Under the pieces are notes generated by a model that saw only the letters and a list, made by a program, of their open reading frames with translations, did not search any database and was not told the origin of the DNA. The translations under genes were made by a program, and so were the position numbers. Positions 16,249 to 25,033 of a stretch of DNA of 64,000 nucleotides are shown here, piece after piece (positions within the stretch are counted from its first letter, which is position 1; each line of letters starts with the position of its first letter). Source of the DNA: Caulobacter sp. HMWF025 (GTDB lineage Bacteria > Pseudomonadota > Alphaproteobacteria > Caulobacterales > Caulobacteraceae); the NCBI RefSeq assembly GCF_003060965.1, contig NZ_QAII01000045.1, positions 1 through 64,000 of the forward strand, given 5' to 3'.

Positions 16249-17190
16249 CTAATGTCCTTGATCGTTGGAGGCCGTTCCCGAAATCCGCTCCCAGTCCGGA
16301 GTCTGGTTGCGGAACCAGGTCAGCTGGCGCTTGGCGTAGCGGCGGGTTTCCTGGCGGGCGGCGTCGAGGGCGGCGGGCAGGGTGGTTTCGCGGCGCAGAT
16401 AGCTGGCCAGTTCGCGATAGCCGACGGCCTTCAGGGCGGGCAGGGCTGGATCCAGGCCCCGGGCCTGCATCGCTTCCACCTCCGCCAGCGCGCCGTCTTC
16501 GACCATCAGACCGAGGCGCGCATCACAGCGGGCATAGAGCTCGGCGCGGGGCGGATCCAGCAGCAGACCCTTCCAGCTGCCGGGCACCAGGGTTGGGCGG
16601 GTGTCGGCCTGCCAGGCGGTCAGGGAGCGGCCTGTCGCCACCGCCACGGCATGGGCCCGCAGCAGGCGCTGGCGATCGCCGCGCTCGATCCGCGCCTCGG
16701 CCTCGGGGTCGAGGGTCTGCAGGACCTCGCGAAATTCCGCCTCGCCCTGGGCGGCGTAGAGCAGGCTGGAGATCTCGCGCTGCGTTTCCGAGACCGGCGG
16801 CACTTCGGCCAGACCATGGGTCAGGGCCCGGAAATAGAGGCCGGTTCCGCCGACCACGATGGCGGGACGGCCGCGCTGGGCGATCCGCCTCAGGGCCTCG
16901 TCGGCGGCAGCGAGCCAGCGGCCGACCGACCAGCCCTCGGCGGCGTCGACGACACCGAACAGATGATGCGGGGTCCTGGCCATTTCGTCTTCGGACGGGG
17001 CGGCGGTGAGGACCCGCAGGCCGGCATAGATCTGCATGGAGTCGGCATTGACGATCTCACCGCCGATCTGTTCGGCCAGACGCAGGGCATAGGCCGACTT
17101 GCCGCTTGCCGTCGGACCGCCGATCAGCCAGATGCGAACATCAGGGGCCTTGGCCTGATCCAGGGTTGCGTCCATCACAGGGGAGCTCAT
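16249..17190 (-). CDS. miaA: tRNA dimethylallyltransferase
   Basis: The 313-residue enzyme adds a dimethylallyl group to N6 of A37 in tRNAs reading codons that start with U. The P-loop [18 protein letters not shown] is at about residues 23-40, followed by [20 protein letters not shown], with the catalytic Asp in [27 protein letters not shown] and the C-terminal [10 protein letters not shown] are further signatures. ATG 17190 is preferred because AGGACGG lies upstream. Its start shares the four bases CATG with the divergent gene at 17189. cinA follows by three bases. Confidence 0.95.
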   Translation of the reverse strand: MSSPVMDATLDQAKAPDVRIWLIGGPTASGKSAYALRLAEQIGGEIVNADSMQIYAGLRVLTAAPSEDEMARTPHHLFGVVDAAEGWSVGRWLAAADEALRRIAQRGRPAIVVGGTGLYFRALTHGLAEVPPVSETQREISSLLYAAQGEAEFREVLQTLDPEAEARIERGDRQRLLRAHAVAVATGRSLTAWQADTRPTLVPGSWKGLLLDPPRAELYARCDARLGLMVEDGALAEVEAMQARGLDPALPALKAVGYRELASYLRRETTLPAALDAARQETRRYAKRQLTWFRNQTPDWERISGTASNDQGH

Positions 17191-17671
17191 GCGTCCGTCC
17201 TATTTCGTCGCGGCCAGCCTTGCCGCATCCGTGGGGCTTTCGCCAGTGCTGGCGACAGCGGCCGACATCGGCACCAAGGCCGTCAGGCCCGCAGCGGCGA
17301 CGCCGCCGGTCCAGGGGCTTCCGCCGGCGACGGGCCTGAGCCCGGCCTCCAGCGAGAAGGTCGGTTGCGGGGCGGTCCTACTGATCCTCGGCAAGGTGGC
17401 GGACGGCTATCCGGACCTGTTCGCCAAGGACCCGAACGGCAAGGCCATCCAGACGGTCCTTAGTGCCCTCGGCTTCAAGGGTCGGGCGATGATGGATGAG
17501 GGCTTTGTCGAGGGCAGTGCCCTGGGGCTGACGCCGACCCAGACCTATGAGGCCGGGGTCAACCAGGTCCTGCAGCTGGTCAAGCCGGCGGCCGGGGGCA
17601 AGGCCGAGGATCTCGGGCGCGAGGCCGGTGCGGCCCTGATGCAGCGCTGTACGGGCATAACGGGCAACTGA
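17189..17671 (+). CDS. Exported small protein of unknown function
   Basis: The 160-residue protein has a signal peptide (1-24, ending VLATAA), a Pro/Ala-rich linker, and a helical domain from about residue 60 with two Cys (about 59 and 154) that could form a disulfide. Its ATG overlaps that of the divergent miaA gene (shared CATG), so both promoters must lie inside the neighbour's coding sequence. I do not recognise the family. Confidence 0.7.
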   Translation: MRPSYFVAASLAASVGLSPVLATAADIGTKAVRPAAATPPVQGLPPATGLSPASSEKVGCGAVLLILGKVADGYPDLFAKDPNGKAIQTVLSALGFKGRAMMDEGFVEGSALGLTPTQTYEAGVNQVLQLVKPAAGGKAEDLGREAGAALMQRCTGITGN

Positions 17672-17681
17672 CCCGGCTTGA

Positions 17682-17709
17682 CGGGCGCTGGCACCTGGCT
17701 TAGCGCCCG
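17682..17709 (+). other. Hairpin directly before the serB start codon
   Basis: CGGGCGCT (17682-17689) pairs with AGCGCCCG (17702-17709) around a 12-base loop, ending three bases before the serB ATG at 17713. There is no T-run, so it is not a typical terminator. It would cover the ribosome-binding region of serB. Confidence 0.45.
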
Positions 17710-17712
17710 CCC

Positions 17713-18561
17713 ATGCTCGCCATCACGCTCGTCGGCCCCGGGGCCGAAACCATCGCCCGCGCCCTGGATCTGGGGACACCGGTCCCGCTCGGGCCCGAGG
17801 CTTTCGACCTGACCGCAACCGGCGATGTCGCTGATCTCAAGGCCCAGATTGCCTCGCTGATCGGCGACCAGCCGGTCGATTTCGCCGTTCAGGCTCTGGC
17901 CAATCGCCGCAAGCGCCTGCTGATCGCCGATATGGACTCGACGATCATCAATGTTGAATGCCTCGATGAACTGGCCGACTTCGCCGGGGTCAAGGACAAG
18001 GTCTCCGAGATCACCGAGCGGGCCATGCGCGGCGAACTGGCCTTTGAGGGCGCGCTGCGCGAGCGGGTCGGCATGCTGGCCGGCCTGTCGGTCGGGGCGC
18101 TGCAGACCTGTTATGACGAGCGCGTCCAGCTCAATCCCGGGGCCCGGACCCTCGTTACGACCATGGCCGCCCATGGGGCCCGCTGCGCCCTGGTTTCGGG
18201 TGGCTTCACCTTCTTCACCCGTCGCGTGGCCGAGGCGGCAGGCTTCCACCTCAATCGCGCCAACACCCTGATCGAGGCGGATGGCAGGCTGACCGGACAG
18301 GTCGGCGATCCGATCCTCGGCAAGGAAGCCAAGCTGGCGGCCCTGCGCGAGGAAACGGCCGCTCTCGGCCTGACGCCGGCCGACGCTCTTGCGGTCGGCG
18401 ACGGGGCCAATGATCTGGCCATGATCGAGGCGGCCGGCCTCGGGGTGGCCTATCGGGCCAAGCCGATCGTTGCCGCCCAGGCCCATGCCAAGGTCGACTA
18501 CACCGATCTGACGACCCTGCTTTACTTCCAGGGCTATACGGCGGCGGAGTTCGTCTCGTGA
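17713..18561 (+). CDS. serB: Phosphoserine phosphatase
   Basis: The 282-residue HAD enzyme carries out the last step of serine synthesis, hydrolysing O-phosphoserine. The catalytic motif is IADMDSTIINVECLDELA, with nucleophile Asp73 and acid/base Asp75. SGGFTFFTRRVAEAAGF holds the second motif and VGDGANDLAMIEAAGLGVAY the third and fourth motifs. A roughly 65-residue N-terminal extension takes the place of the ACT-like region of larger SerB proteins. The next HAD gene starts inside its stop codon (GTGA). Confidence 0.95.
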   Translation: MLAITLVGPGAETIARALDLGTPVPLGPEAFDLTATGDVADLKAQIASLIGDQPVDFAVQALANRRKRLLIADMDSTIINVECLDELADFAGVKDKVSEITERAMRGELAFEGALRERVGMLAGLSVGALQTCYDERVQLNPGARTLVTTMAAHGARCALVSGGFTFFTRRVAEAAGFHLNRANTLIEADGRLTGQVGDPILGKEAKLAALREETAALGLTPADALAVGDGANDLAMIEAAGLGVAYRAKPIVAAQAHAKVDYTDLTTLLYFQGYTAAEFVS

Positions 18562-19223
18562 GTTTTCCCCGCCGCGTCGAGGCGGTGGTCTTCGACATGG
18601 ACGGCCTGCTGCTGGACACCGAGATCGTCTATCGCGCGGCGATGATCGAAGCCGGTGCGACCTTCGGTATCCAGTTCACCGGCGAGATCTATGCGGCCCT
18701 GGTCGGCCGGACCAATCCCGAAAGCGCCGTGCTGCTACGCGGCCTCTATGGCGAGGACTTTCCGGTCCAGGCCTATTTCGAAAGGGTCTGGAACGATGTC
18801 GAGGACCTGCTCGAGGCCGAAACCCGCCTGAAGGCCGGGGTGGTCGAGATCCTTGACTATCTGGATGACCGGGGCCTGCCGCGGGCCATCGCCACCTCGA
18901 ACGGTATGCCCGCGGTCGAGCGCTATCTGGGCCGGTTTGACCTGCAGCGCCGCTTCCATGCCGTAGTCGCCCATGCGGACGTCACCCGTCACAAGCCGCA
19001 TCCCGATCCCTATCTGGAAGCGGCCCGGCGGATCGGCATCGACCCTGCGGCGTGCCTGGCGCTTGAGGATTCCCACCCCGGTGTCCGGGCCGCCCATGCA
19101 GCCGGCATGATGACCGTGATGGTGCCCGACATCCTCGATCCGAACGAGGAGATGCACGACAAGTGCGTGCACATCGCCGACAGCCTGCACGTGGTGCTGG
19201 ACCTGCTGAAGGCGTCGGCCTGA
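18558..19223 (+). CDS. HAD-superfamily phosphatase, beta-phosphoglucomutase-like
   Basis: The 221-residue protein starts with the HAD nucleophile motif VVFDMDGLLLDTE, followed by a helical cap. Motif II is IATSNGMP, the Lys is in VTRHKPHPDPYLEAARR, and motif III is LALEDSHPGVRAAHAAGM. This is the subfamily I cap class that includes beta-phosphoglucomutase and sugar phosphatases. The GTG start overlaps the serB stop by four bases, so the two are co-translated. A second phosphatase riding with SerB could be a detoxifier of a related metabolite, but the substrate is unknown. Confidence 0.87.
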   Translation: MSFPRRVEAVVFDMDGLLLDTEIVYRAAMIEAGATFGIQFTGEIYAALVGRTNPESAVLLRGLYGEDFPVQAYFERVWNDVEDLLEAETRLKAGVVEILDYLDDRGLPRAIATSNGMPAVERYLGRFDLQRRFHAVVAHADVTRHKPHPDPYLEAARRIGIDPAACLALEDSHPGVRAAHAAGMMTVMVPDILDPNEEMHDKCVHIADSLHVVLDLLKASA

Positions 19224-19253
19224 GGGCCCGGTTTTCAAGCTAGGCTAAACTCT

Positions 19254-19352
19254 TGTCATCCCGGACGGCGTAGCCGATCCGGGGCCCAGGGGCAGCCGCA
19301 TCGCGTTGGCCCCTGGGTCCCGGCGCTCCGCTTCGCTGCGGCCGGGATGACA
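19254..19352. repeat. Dispersed palindromic repeat, TGTCATCCCGG family, copy A
   Basis: Inverted arms TGTCATCCCGG (19254-19264) and CCGGGATGACA (19342-19352) enclose a second internal palindrome built on CCCAGGGGC/GCCCCTGGG. It lies between the convergent 3' ends of the HAD phosphatase and the EAL gene. The same arms occur at 37379-37428 and 61424-61461. Confidence 0.85.
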
Positions 19353-19377
19353 GGATTGTTTTGGCTCGGATCGCTGT

Positions 19378-21723
19378 CTAGGCGTGCTTTAGCGTACCGG
19401 CTTCGACGTCTGTCGGCATGTCGATCGACCAGCCCTCCAGGAACGTGGTCAGGGGCTCCAGGGCCATCGGACGGGCAATGTGGTAGCCTTGGGCAATGTC
19501 GCAGCCCATCAGTTGCAGCAGGGCCAGGGCTTCGCGGGTCTCGACCCCCTCGGCCGTGACCTTCATGCCGAGGCTGTGGGCCAGGTCCACGGTCGACTTG
19601 ACCAGCAGGGCGTCCTTGCCACCGGCTTCCAGCTTCAGCACGAAGGCCTTGTCGATCTTCAGCTCGTCAGCACGGATCTGCTTCAGATAGGCGAGGGACG
19701 ACAGACCCGAACCGTAGTCGTCGATCGAAACCGGAATGCCCGCTGCGGCCAGCTTGTCGAGCACGCCCAGGGCGACGTCGGGATTGCCGATGACGGCCGT
19801 TTCGGTGATCTCGAAACAGACCCTGGCCCCTTCGCGGGCCACGAGGTCGATGGCGCGATCGGCGAATTCGGCATCGTCGATCAGGCGGCCGGAGACATTG
19901 ACCGACATCAGGACATCATGACCGGCGGCGCGCAGGGCCTTCTGGTCGGCGATGGCCTGGGTCAGCACGAAGTCGGTGAGGGCGCGGATATGACCGGTTT
20001 CCTCGGCCATCTCGACGAAGAGATCCGGCCGCATCATCCCGCGCGTGGGGTGCTTCCAGCGCACAAGGGCCTCGACCCCGGTGATCCGGCCAGACCGCAG
20101 GTCGAGCTTGGGTTGATGGTTGAGGAACAGGGCCCCGTTGGCGACGCCTTCGAGCATCTCGCTCATCAGCGACAGGTTGCCGGAGGGATCGCCATAGGCC
20201 ACCGGGTCAAACAGCATCACCTTGCGGCGTGCGGCGCGGGCCTGATCGAGGGCGATCATCGACTGTTCGATCACGCGGGGGGCATCCGGGCCGCCCGGAA
20301 TGGTGGTCGCCACACCGACGGTCATATGGATGTCCACCAACTCGCCGCGAACGCGGATGGGGGCTTCCAGTCCGGTCAGGACGGCTTCGATGCGGGAGAG
20401 CGTCGTCTCGACATCGTCATGCGTGCCCACAACGCACAGGGTCGAGGTGGTCAGGCGGCCGATGAAGGTTTCGGGCGAGATCAGGCCGATGCGTGCGCCC
20501 AGTTCAGTAATCAGCTGGGTCGCCAGTTCATAGCCGATGGCGCTACGCACGAAGGTGAAACGGTCAAGGCCTGTGGCGCTGACCACGACGTGCTGACCGG
20601 GAACGACCTGGGCAAGCCTCGTGGTGATCTCGCGTTCCAGCGCCCGACGATTGGGCAGGCCGGTTTCTTCGTCATGCAGGGCCTGGTGGGTGATCATGGC
20701 CTCGCGATCGCGGATCTCGGTCGCCATGTGATTGAAGCTGTCGGCCAGACGGCCGATCTCGTCCTGGGTCTGGACCGTGACGTGGACCGTCTCGCCCCGC
20801 TGCAGGCGGCGGGCGGCGTCGTCCAGGGCCATGATCGGCCGGGCGAGGCCCCGGGACAGAGCCCAGCTGGCGGCAGCCACCAGGGCTGCGCCGATCAGGC
20901 CGACCAGGATCACGCCCGCCATCAGGGGACGGTAAGGGGCCATGGCCAGGGCCATAGGATAGCGCAGGACCAGCGCTGCTGCACTGTCTGAGGACAGCGA
21001 TTTCAAGGGTTTGACCAGCACCAGGCTCTCGCCGGCCTTGCCCTTCAGCAGGCTGGGCTTACCGGCCTTGTCGCGGATGGCGGTGTCAACAAAGACGGCC
21101 AGACGGGGCGTGTCGGCCGTGATGCTGTCGGTGATCCAGGCCTGGCCCCGGCGGTCAAAGACCTGGGCCTCAAGGCCGATAGCCGACAGACGCTCGAGGG
21201 CCTGCATTTCGCGACGGTCGAGACGGGCGGCAAAGACGATCCAGCCGGTCAGGTTCGGCGACAGGATGGGGGCCGAGATGATCTGGTAGGGCGCGCCATT
21301 GACGACGAAAACGCCCTGCGCCCCGGTTTCGCCGTCGAGGGCCGTCCAGAGCTTTTCCAGGTCCAGTTGGCCGGGATCGATGCCGATCACCTCACCCTCG
21401 ACGCTGACGGTGAAGGCCAGGTCCAGCCCGAGGCGCTGGCGCAGGTTGGTGATGGCGGATTCGACGGTGGGCGCATCACGGGTCGCGAAGGCGGCGCGGA
21501 AGCCGAAATCGCGCGACAGCAGGTCGGCCCCGTCCTGCAGGCGCTGGGTCCGCAACGCCCATACCCGGTCGAACACCGTACCGGTGGCGGTCAGCTCCTT
21601 GCGGACGGTCTGCTGGGCATTGCCGACAATCGCCAGATAGACCGTCACGGCGACAAGGCTCAGGGCCAGGGCAAACAGCCCGGCATAGAGAACCGTCAGC
21701 TTGGTCTGGAGGCGGTTGAACAC
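19378..21723 (-). CDS. Membrane sensor with HAMP, degenerate GGDEF and intact EAL domains
   Basis: The 781-residue protein has a membrane segment (about 8-34), a 230-residue periplasmic sensor region that looks cache-like, a second membrane segment (about 265-290), and HAMP. A GGDEF domain opens with HDEETGLPNRRALEREI, and a C-terminal EAL domain follows. The GGDEF active-site stretch reads IGRLTTSTLCVVG, so the GG(D/E)EF residues are gone. EAL residues are kept: GVEALVRWKHP, NVSGRLIDD, CFEITETAV, SIDDYGSGLSSLAYLK and VTAEGVETREAL. I infer a c-di-GMP phosphodiesterase controlled by a periplasmic signal. It follows the cupredoxin-like gene by seven bases. Confidence 0.92.
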   Translation of the reverse strand: MFNRLQTKLTVLYAGLFALALSLVAVTVYLAIVGNAQQTVRKELTATGTVFDRVWALRTQRLQDGADLLSRDFGFRAAFATRDAPTVESAITNLRQRLGLDLAFTVSVEGEVIGIDPGQLDLEKLWTALDGETGAQGVFVVNGAPYQIISAPILSPNLTGWIVFAARLDRREMQALERLSAIGLEAQVFDRRGQAWITDSITADTPRLAVFVDTAIRDKAGKPSLLKGKAGESLVLVKPLKSLSSDSAAALVLRYPMALAMAPYRPLMAGVILVGLIGAALVAAASWALSRGLARPIMALDDAARRLQRGETVHVTVQTQDEIGRLADSFNHMATEIRDREAMITHQALHDEETGLPNRRALEREITTRLAQVVPGQHVVVSATGLDRFTFVRSAIGYELATQLITELGARIGLISPETFIGRLTTSTLCVVGTHDDVETTLSRIEAVLTGLEAPIRVRGELVDIHMTVGVATTIPGGPDAPRVIEQSMIALDQARAARRKVMLFDPVAYGDPSGNLSLMSEMLEGVANGALFLNHQPKLDLRSGRITGVEALVRWKHPTRGMMRPDLFVEMAEETGHIRALTDFVLTQAIADQKALRAAGHDVLMSVNVSGRLIDDAEFADRAIDLVAREGARVCFEITETAVIGNPDVALGVLDKLAAAGIPVSIDDYGSGLSSLAYLKQIRADELKIDKAFVLKLEAGGKDALLVKSTVDLAHSLGMKVTAEGVETREALALLQLMGCDIAQGYHIARPMALEPLTTFLEGWSIDMPTDVEAGTLKHA

Positions 21724-21730
21724 GGCGGCC

Positions 21731-22348
21731 TCAGTGTCCGCCCTGCGGGCGCAACTCGACCGCCATGGTTTCGCGGGTCGTGCCGTTGCCGACCGAGGTG
21801 GTGGCGAGGGTCTTTTCGTTCTTCATGGCCCGCAGGTAGGGATGCCAGACCCGGGCCACGACGCTCCCGGAGGGAACGTCGCTGATTGTCGCCACGCCCG
21901 CGGCATCGGTCTTGGCGGCATAGGCGGTGTCGACGACCCGGATGAAGCCGACCATCTGGTCGTGAATGTTGCAGCCGATGGCGGCGACGCCGGCGGTCGG
22001 GAGCCGGACCGTCCGGTTCTCCTCGCGGCCATAGAGCTTCAGTTCAAACTTGTTGCCGGCCGAGAATGAATAGACGTGGTGGCGAACCTTATCGAGGTTC
22101 GGAAAGGCCACTTCTGCGCCGACCGGCACGATCAGGACGAACGGCGTGAACTGGATGTTCTGCTGGGCCACCCGGTAAGGCCAGGGGAAGGTGATCGGTC
22201 CCCGGGTCGGCTGTCCGCCGGGGTAGACCATGACCACGGCGTCCTGGACGGGCTTGCCGTCGGTCGATCGCACCGTGACGCTGAGGGTGCCCGCGAGCGC
22301 CTTCGAGCTGAAAAACACGATCAACAGGAGTGTGGCGATGAACCTCAT
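21731..22348 (-). CDS. Exported cupredoxin-like protein (methylamine-utilisation-protein type)
   Basis: The 205-residue periplasmic protein has a signal peptide (1-19, ending KALAG), an N-terminal strand-rich segment, and a cupredoxin-like core. The possible copper ligands are visible as VRHHVYSFSAG (His) and IGCNIHDQMVGF (Cys and His, then Met), the usual H-C-H-M set of type 1 copper sites. Databases often call such proteins methylamine utilisation proteins, but no methylamine gene is near. It is the first gene of a two-gene unit with the EAL sensor and is divergent from the DUF3034/haemoglobin unit. Confidence 0.82.
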   Translation of the reverse strand: MRFIATLLLIVFFSSKALAGTLSVTVRSTDGKPVQDAVVMVYPGGQPTRGPITFPWPYRVAQQNIQFTPFVLIVPVGAEVAFPNLDKVRHHVYSFSAGNKFELKLYGREENRTVRLPTAGVAAIGCNIHDQMVGFIRVVDTAYAAKTDAAGVATISDVPSGSVVARVWHPYLRAMKNEKTLATTSVGNGTTRETMAVELRPQGGH

Positions 22349-22523
22349 GCTTCCTGCCTAACCCGGGGCCCGTGAAATCGCCGTTAATGCAGGGGTTGCA
22401 AGGGGTGTTTGCGGTCCCAGTCGCGGCCTGATGCGCAAGGGTCTGTAAAGTGTTCTGTCCGATTTTGGCCTCGGGGACGCGGGCGCGACGGGTATTTTCC
22501 CGCGCCAGGGCACAGAGGTTGGA

Positions 22524-23414
22524 ATGCAAGGGCGTTTGCTTACCAAGGTCAGTCTCAGTCTCGTTGGACTTTGGTCGCTGGCCGTAACCGGCGTGGCCAG
22601 GGCCGGAGAGATCAATACAGGCGGCAAACTCTTGCTGACGGGCGGAGTCAGTTCTCTGGAAGGTGGTGCCGGCGGTGGACTGGCAACCTGGAGCGTGATT
22701 GCCGGCAACGAAACCCGTGACGGGTTCGGCGGCAAGGTCCATCTGACCGGTGTCGAGGTTTCCGACTACAGCTTGCGGGCTGCCGGGGCGGCAGTGGGTC
22801 TGCACGACCGGGTCGAACTCTCGGTCGCGCGTCAGGAATTCGACACGGGGGACACCGGGGCCAAGCTGGGGCTCGGCAAGGGCTTCACCTTCCGCCAGGA
22901 CGTCTATGGCGTGAAGGTGCGGGTGCTGGGTGACGCGGTTTATGACCAGGACCGCTGGCTGCCCCAGGTCTCGGTCGGGGCCCAGTACAAGAAGAACAAC
23001 CAGGGCACCGTGGTTCGGGCCGTCGGCGGCAAGGACGACAGCGGTACCGACTACTATGTGTCGGCCACCAAACTGCTGCTTGATCAAAGCCTGCTGCTCA
23101 GCGGCGCTGTCCGCCTGACCAAGGCCAACCAGACCGGCCTGCTGGGCTTCGGCGGCGATCGCAGTGACAGCTACAAGCCCCAGTTTGAAGGGTCGGCGGG
23201 TCTGCTGCTCAGCAAGCGCCTCGCCGTGGGGGCGGAGTACCGGTCCAAGCCCAGCAATCTCGGCTTTGCACGCGAGGACGACTGGGTCGACCTGTTCGCG
23301 GCCTATGCGATCAACAGGACTGTGTCGGTCACGGCCGCCTATGTCGATCTCGGCGACATCGCCACCTTCAGGAACCAGCGGGGCCTCTATGTCTCGCTGC
23401 AGGCCGGCTTCTAG
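22524..23414 (+). CDS. DUF3034 family putative outer-membrane barrel
   Basis: The 296-residue exported protein has a signal peptide (about 1-27, ending ARAG) followed by INTGGKLLLTGGVSSLEGGAGGG, the opening of the DUF3034 family. The rest is rich in alternating hydrophobic strands and ends LQAGF with a terminal Phe, the mark of outer-membrane beta-barrels. Function is not established. It starts 175 bases from the divergent cupredoxin-like gene and its stop codon lies within the ribosome-binding site of the haemoglobin gene, so the pair is one operon. Confidence 0.82.
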   Translation: MQGRLLTKVSLSLVGLWSLAVTGVARAGEINTGGKLLLTGGVSSLEGGAGGGLATWSVIAGNETRDGFGGKVHLTGVEVSDYSLRAAGAAVGLHDRVELSVARQEFDTGDTGAKLGLGKGFTFRQDVYGVKVRVLGDAVYDQDRWLPQVSVGAQYKKNNQGTVVRAVGGKDDSGTDYYVSATKLLLDQSLLLSGAVRLTKANQTGLLGFGGDRSDSYKPQFEGSAGLLLSKRLAVGAEYRSKPSNLGFAREDDWVDLFAAYAINRTVSVTAAYVDLGDIATFRNQRGLYVSLQAGF

Positions 23415-23425
23415 GAGTGCGCCCC

Positions 23426-23932
23426 ATGCATCCGTTCCTTCAGCGCGTCGCCCTGGCTACCGGTCTTGGCCTGGCGCTTGCCGGCACCGCCCTGGCCCAG
23501 GAGGTTCCGGCCGGTGAGAAGCCGGTGGACGCCTATGTCCAGTCCAATGCCAATGCAAACGCCACGCCGCTGGCGGACAAAGCCGTCTTCGACGCCTTCG
23601 GCGGCAAGGACGGTCTGGTCCGCATCGCGGCCGACACTGTCGACTTCAGCATGGCCGATCCGAGGATCAAGGACATCTTCGCCACTACGGATGTTCCGCG
23701 CCTGAAGCGGACCCTGGCCGAACAGTTCTGCTACGTGCTGGGGGGCGGTTGCACCTATACCGGCCGCGACATGGCCGCCGTCCACAAGGACATGGGCGTC
23801 ACCCATCGCGACTTTAACGCGCTGGTCGAGAACCTGCAGAAAGCCATGGACAAGGCGGGTGTGCCCTTCCGGGTCCAGAACCGGCTGGTGGCCAAACTGG
23901 CCCCGATGCAGCGCAGTGTCGTCGAGCGATAG
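23426..23932 (+). CDS. Exported group 1 truncated haemoglobin
   Basis: The 168-residue protein has a signal peptide (about 1-23, ending ALAQE), which is unusual for a globin, so it should act in the periplasm. The globin fold is visible as VFDAFGGKDGLVRIAADTVD, LKRTLAEQFCYVLGGGC and MAAVHKDMGVTHRDFNALVENL, where the first His is the likely proximal haem ligand. ATG 23426 is chosen because TAGGAG lies nine bases upstream; GTG 23417 is an alternative. Truncated globins bind O2, NO or CO. The 3' end faces the nucleoside permease-like gene with only five bases between. Confidence 0.88.
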   Translation: MHPFLQRVALATGLGLALAGTALAQEVPAGEKPVDAYVQSNANANATPLADKAVFDAFGGKDGLVRIAADTVDFSMADPRIKDIFATTDVPRLKRTLAEQFCYVLGGGCTYTGRDMAAVHKDMGVTHRDFNALVENLQKAMDKAGVPFRVQNRLVAKLAPMQRSVVER

Positions 23933-23937
23933 CAGTC

Positions 23938-24981
23938 TCAGCGTGTGCCGGGAACCGCTCCGCCATAGCGCGCCCAATTGCGGCTCAGCTCGTCGACGAC
24001 CAGATCACCGGCCTTGAAGGCGGCGTCCAGCGACGACTGCAGGGCCGGCACGCCGCTGTGCTCACCCAGCAGGTTGGTCGCCGCATCGCCGCCGGGCGGC
24101 TGGGTCGTGTAGTTGCTGGCCGTCCGCAGGATCAGGACCCGGGCCGGATCGGCGCGCCCGGTGCGGCCCAGGGCCGCGATGGCGGCCAGTACGCCGGTGT
24201 CTTCCATGCCGGTCATCACGAAGCCCTCGCGGCTGCCCGTCCAGTAGTCGGCCCAGGCCTCGTAGTGGCGGTTCAGTTCGATGCCGTGCCAGAAGGTCTG
24301 GCCGCTGACCTCATTGCCCTTCAGGACCATCGGTGGGGTCTGGGCCTTTGGAAATCCGGCATAGGGCGCGCGCAGGGCCTGCAGGGCCTCGTTGTCAGGG
24401 ATGGCGGCATGGCGGGTCAGGTCGAAGGCCCAGTCGCGCAGCGCAGTGTTGAGCGGAAACAGGTTGCTGTTCGGCATGGCCGGGGCCGGGGCCTCGTAGG
24501 GGGCCTTGCGGTCAAAGGGGATCTGGCCGGTGCTCCAGGTCTTGGGCATCTCGCGCGGATCAATGGCGTAGCCGAAGTCGCTGTCGACCACGGCACCGAT
24601 CCAGGCCGCCGACCCGACCGAGGCCTGGTTGGGGTTCACCCCGGCGATGGCGGCGACCAGCCAGTAGGCGCGCGAGAGGTCAAACCGTGGATCCTGGCCC
24701 AGGGCCAGGGTGGAGATGGCCGCCCGGCTGGTGCCCATGCCGGTCGAGACCAGCAGGGTCTTGCGCTGCGGATCGTAGCGCAGATGCCGGTAGCCGGCCG
24801 GGAAGGGCAGGACCTGCGGCATGACCTTCGCCCAGGCCTGGTATTCGCCGGCCATGTCGCCCGTGTCCTCGCCGATCTCGAAGGCGGTGACCACGACCAC
24901 TCGGACTTCGAGCGGGGCCGCGAAGGCGGGCAGGGCCAGAAGACTGGCCAGCAGACCGGCGAGAACCACAAGACGGCGCAT
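23938..24981 (-). CDS. NUP family purine nucleoside permease-like protein
   Basis: The 347-residue protein has a signal peptide (1-21) and the NUP/nucleoside-phosphorylase-like fold: VRVVVVTAFEIGEDTGDMAGE near the start, VSTGMGTSRAAISTLAL, VAAIAGVNPNQASVGSAAW, and GMEDTGVLAAI. The family was first described as a yeast nucleoside permease, but its fold resembles purine nucleoside phosphorylases, so a periplasmic binding or cleaving role is equally possible. ATG 24981 gives the signal peptide; the longer open frame to 25239 is unlikely coding. It sits downstream of hflC but beyond that operon's terminator. Confidence 0.83.
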   Translation of the reverse strand: MRRLVVLAGLLASLLALPAFAAPLEVRVVVVTAFEIGEDTGDMAGEYQAWAKVMPQVLPFPAGYRHLRYDPQRKTLLVSTGMGTSRAAISTLALGQDPRFDLSRAYWLVAAIAGVNPNQASVGSAAWIGAVVDSDFGYAIDPREMPKTWSTGQIPFDRKAPYEAPAPAMPNSNLFPLNTALRDWAFDLTRHAAIPDNEALQALRAPYAGFPKAQTPPMVLKGNEVSGQTFWHGIELNRHYEAWADYWTGSREGFVMTGMEDTGVLAAIAALGRTGRADPARVLILRTASNYTTQPPGGDAATNLLGEHSGVPALQSSLDAAFKAGDLVVDELSRNWARYGGAVPGTR

Positions 24982-24995
24982 GGCATTCCCTGGAT

Positions 24996-25027
24996 GGAAA
25001 AAGGGCCGCCGGAGAATCCGGCGGCCC
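24996..25027 (-). terminator. Terminator of the hflKC operon
   Basis: On the minus strand GGGCCGCCGGA-TTC-TCCGGCGGCCC is followed by TTTTT. The 11-bp perfect stem lies immediately after the hflC stop and before the NUP gene start. Confidence 0.85.
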
Positions 25028-25033
25028 CTGCTC

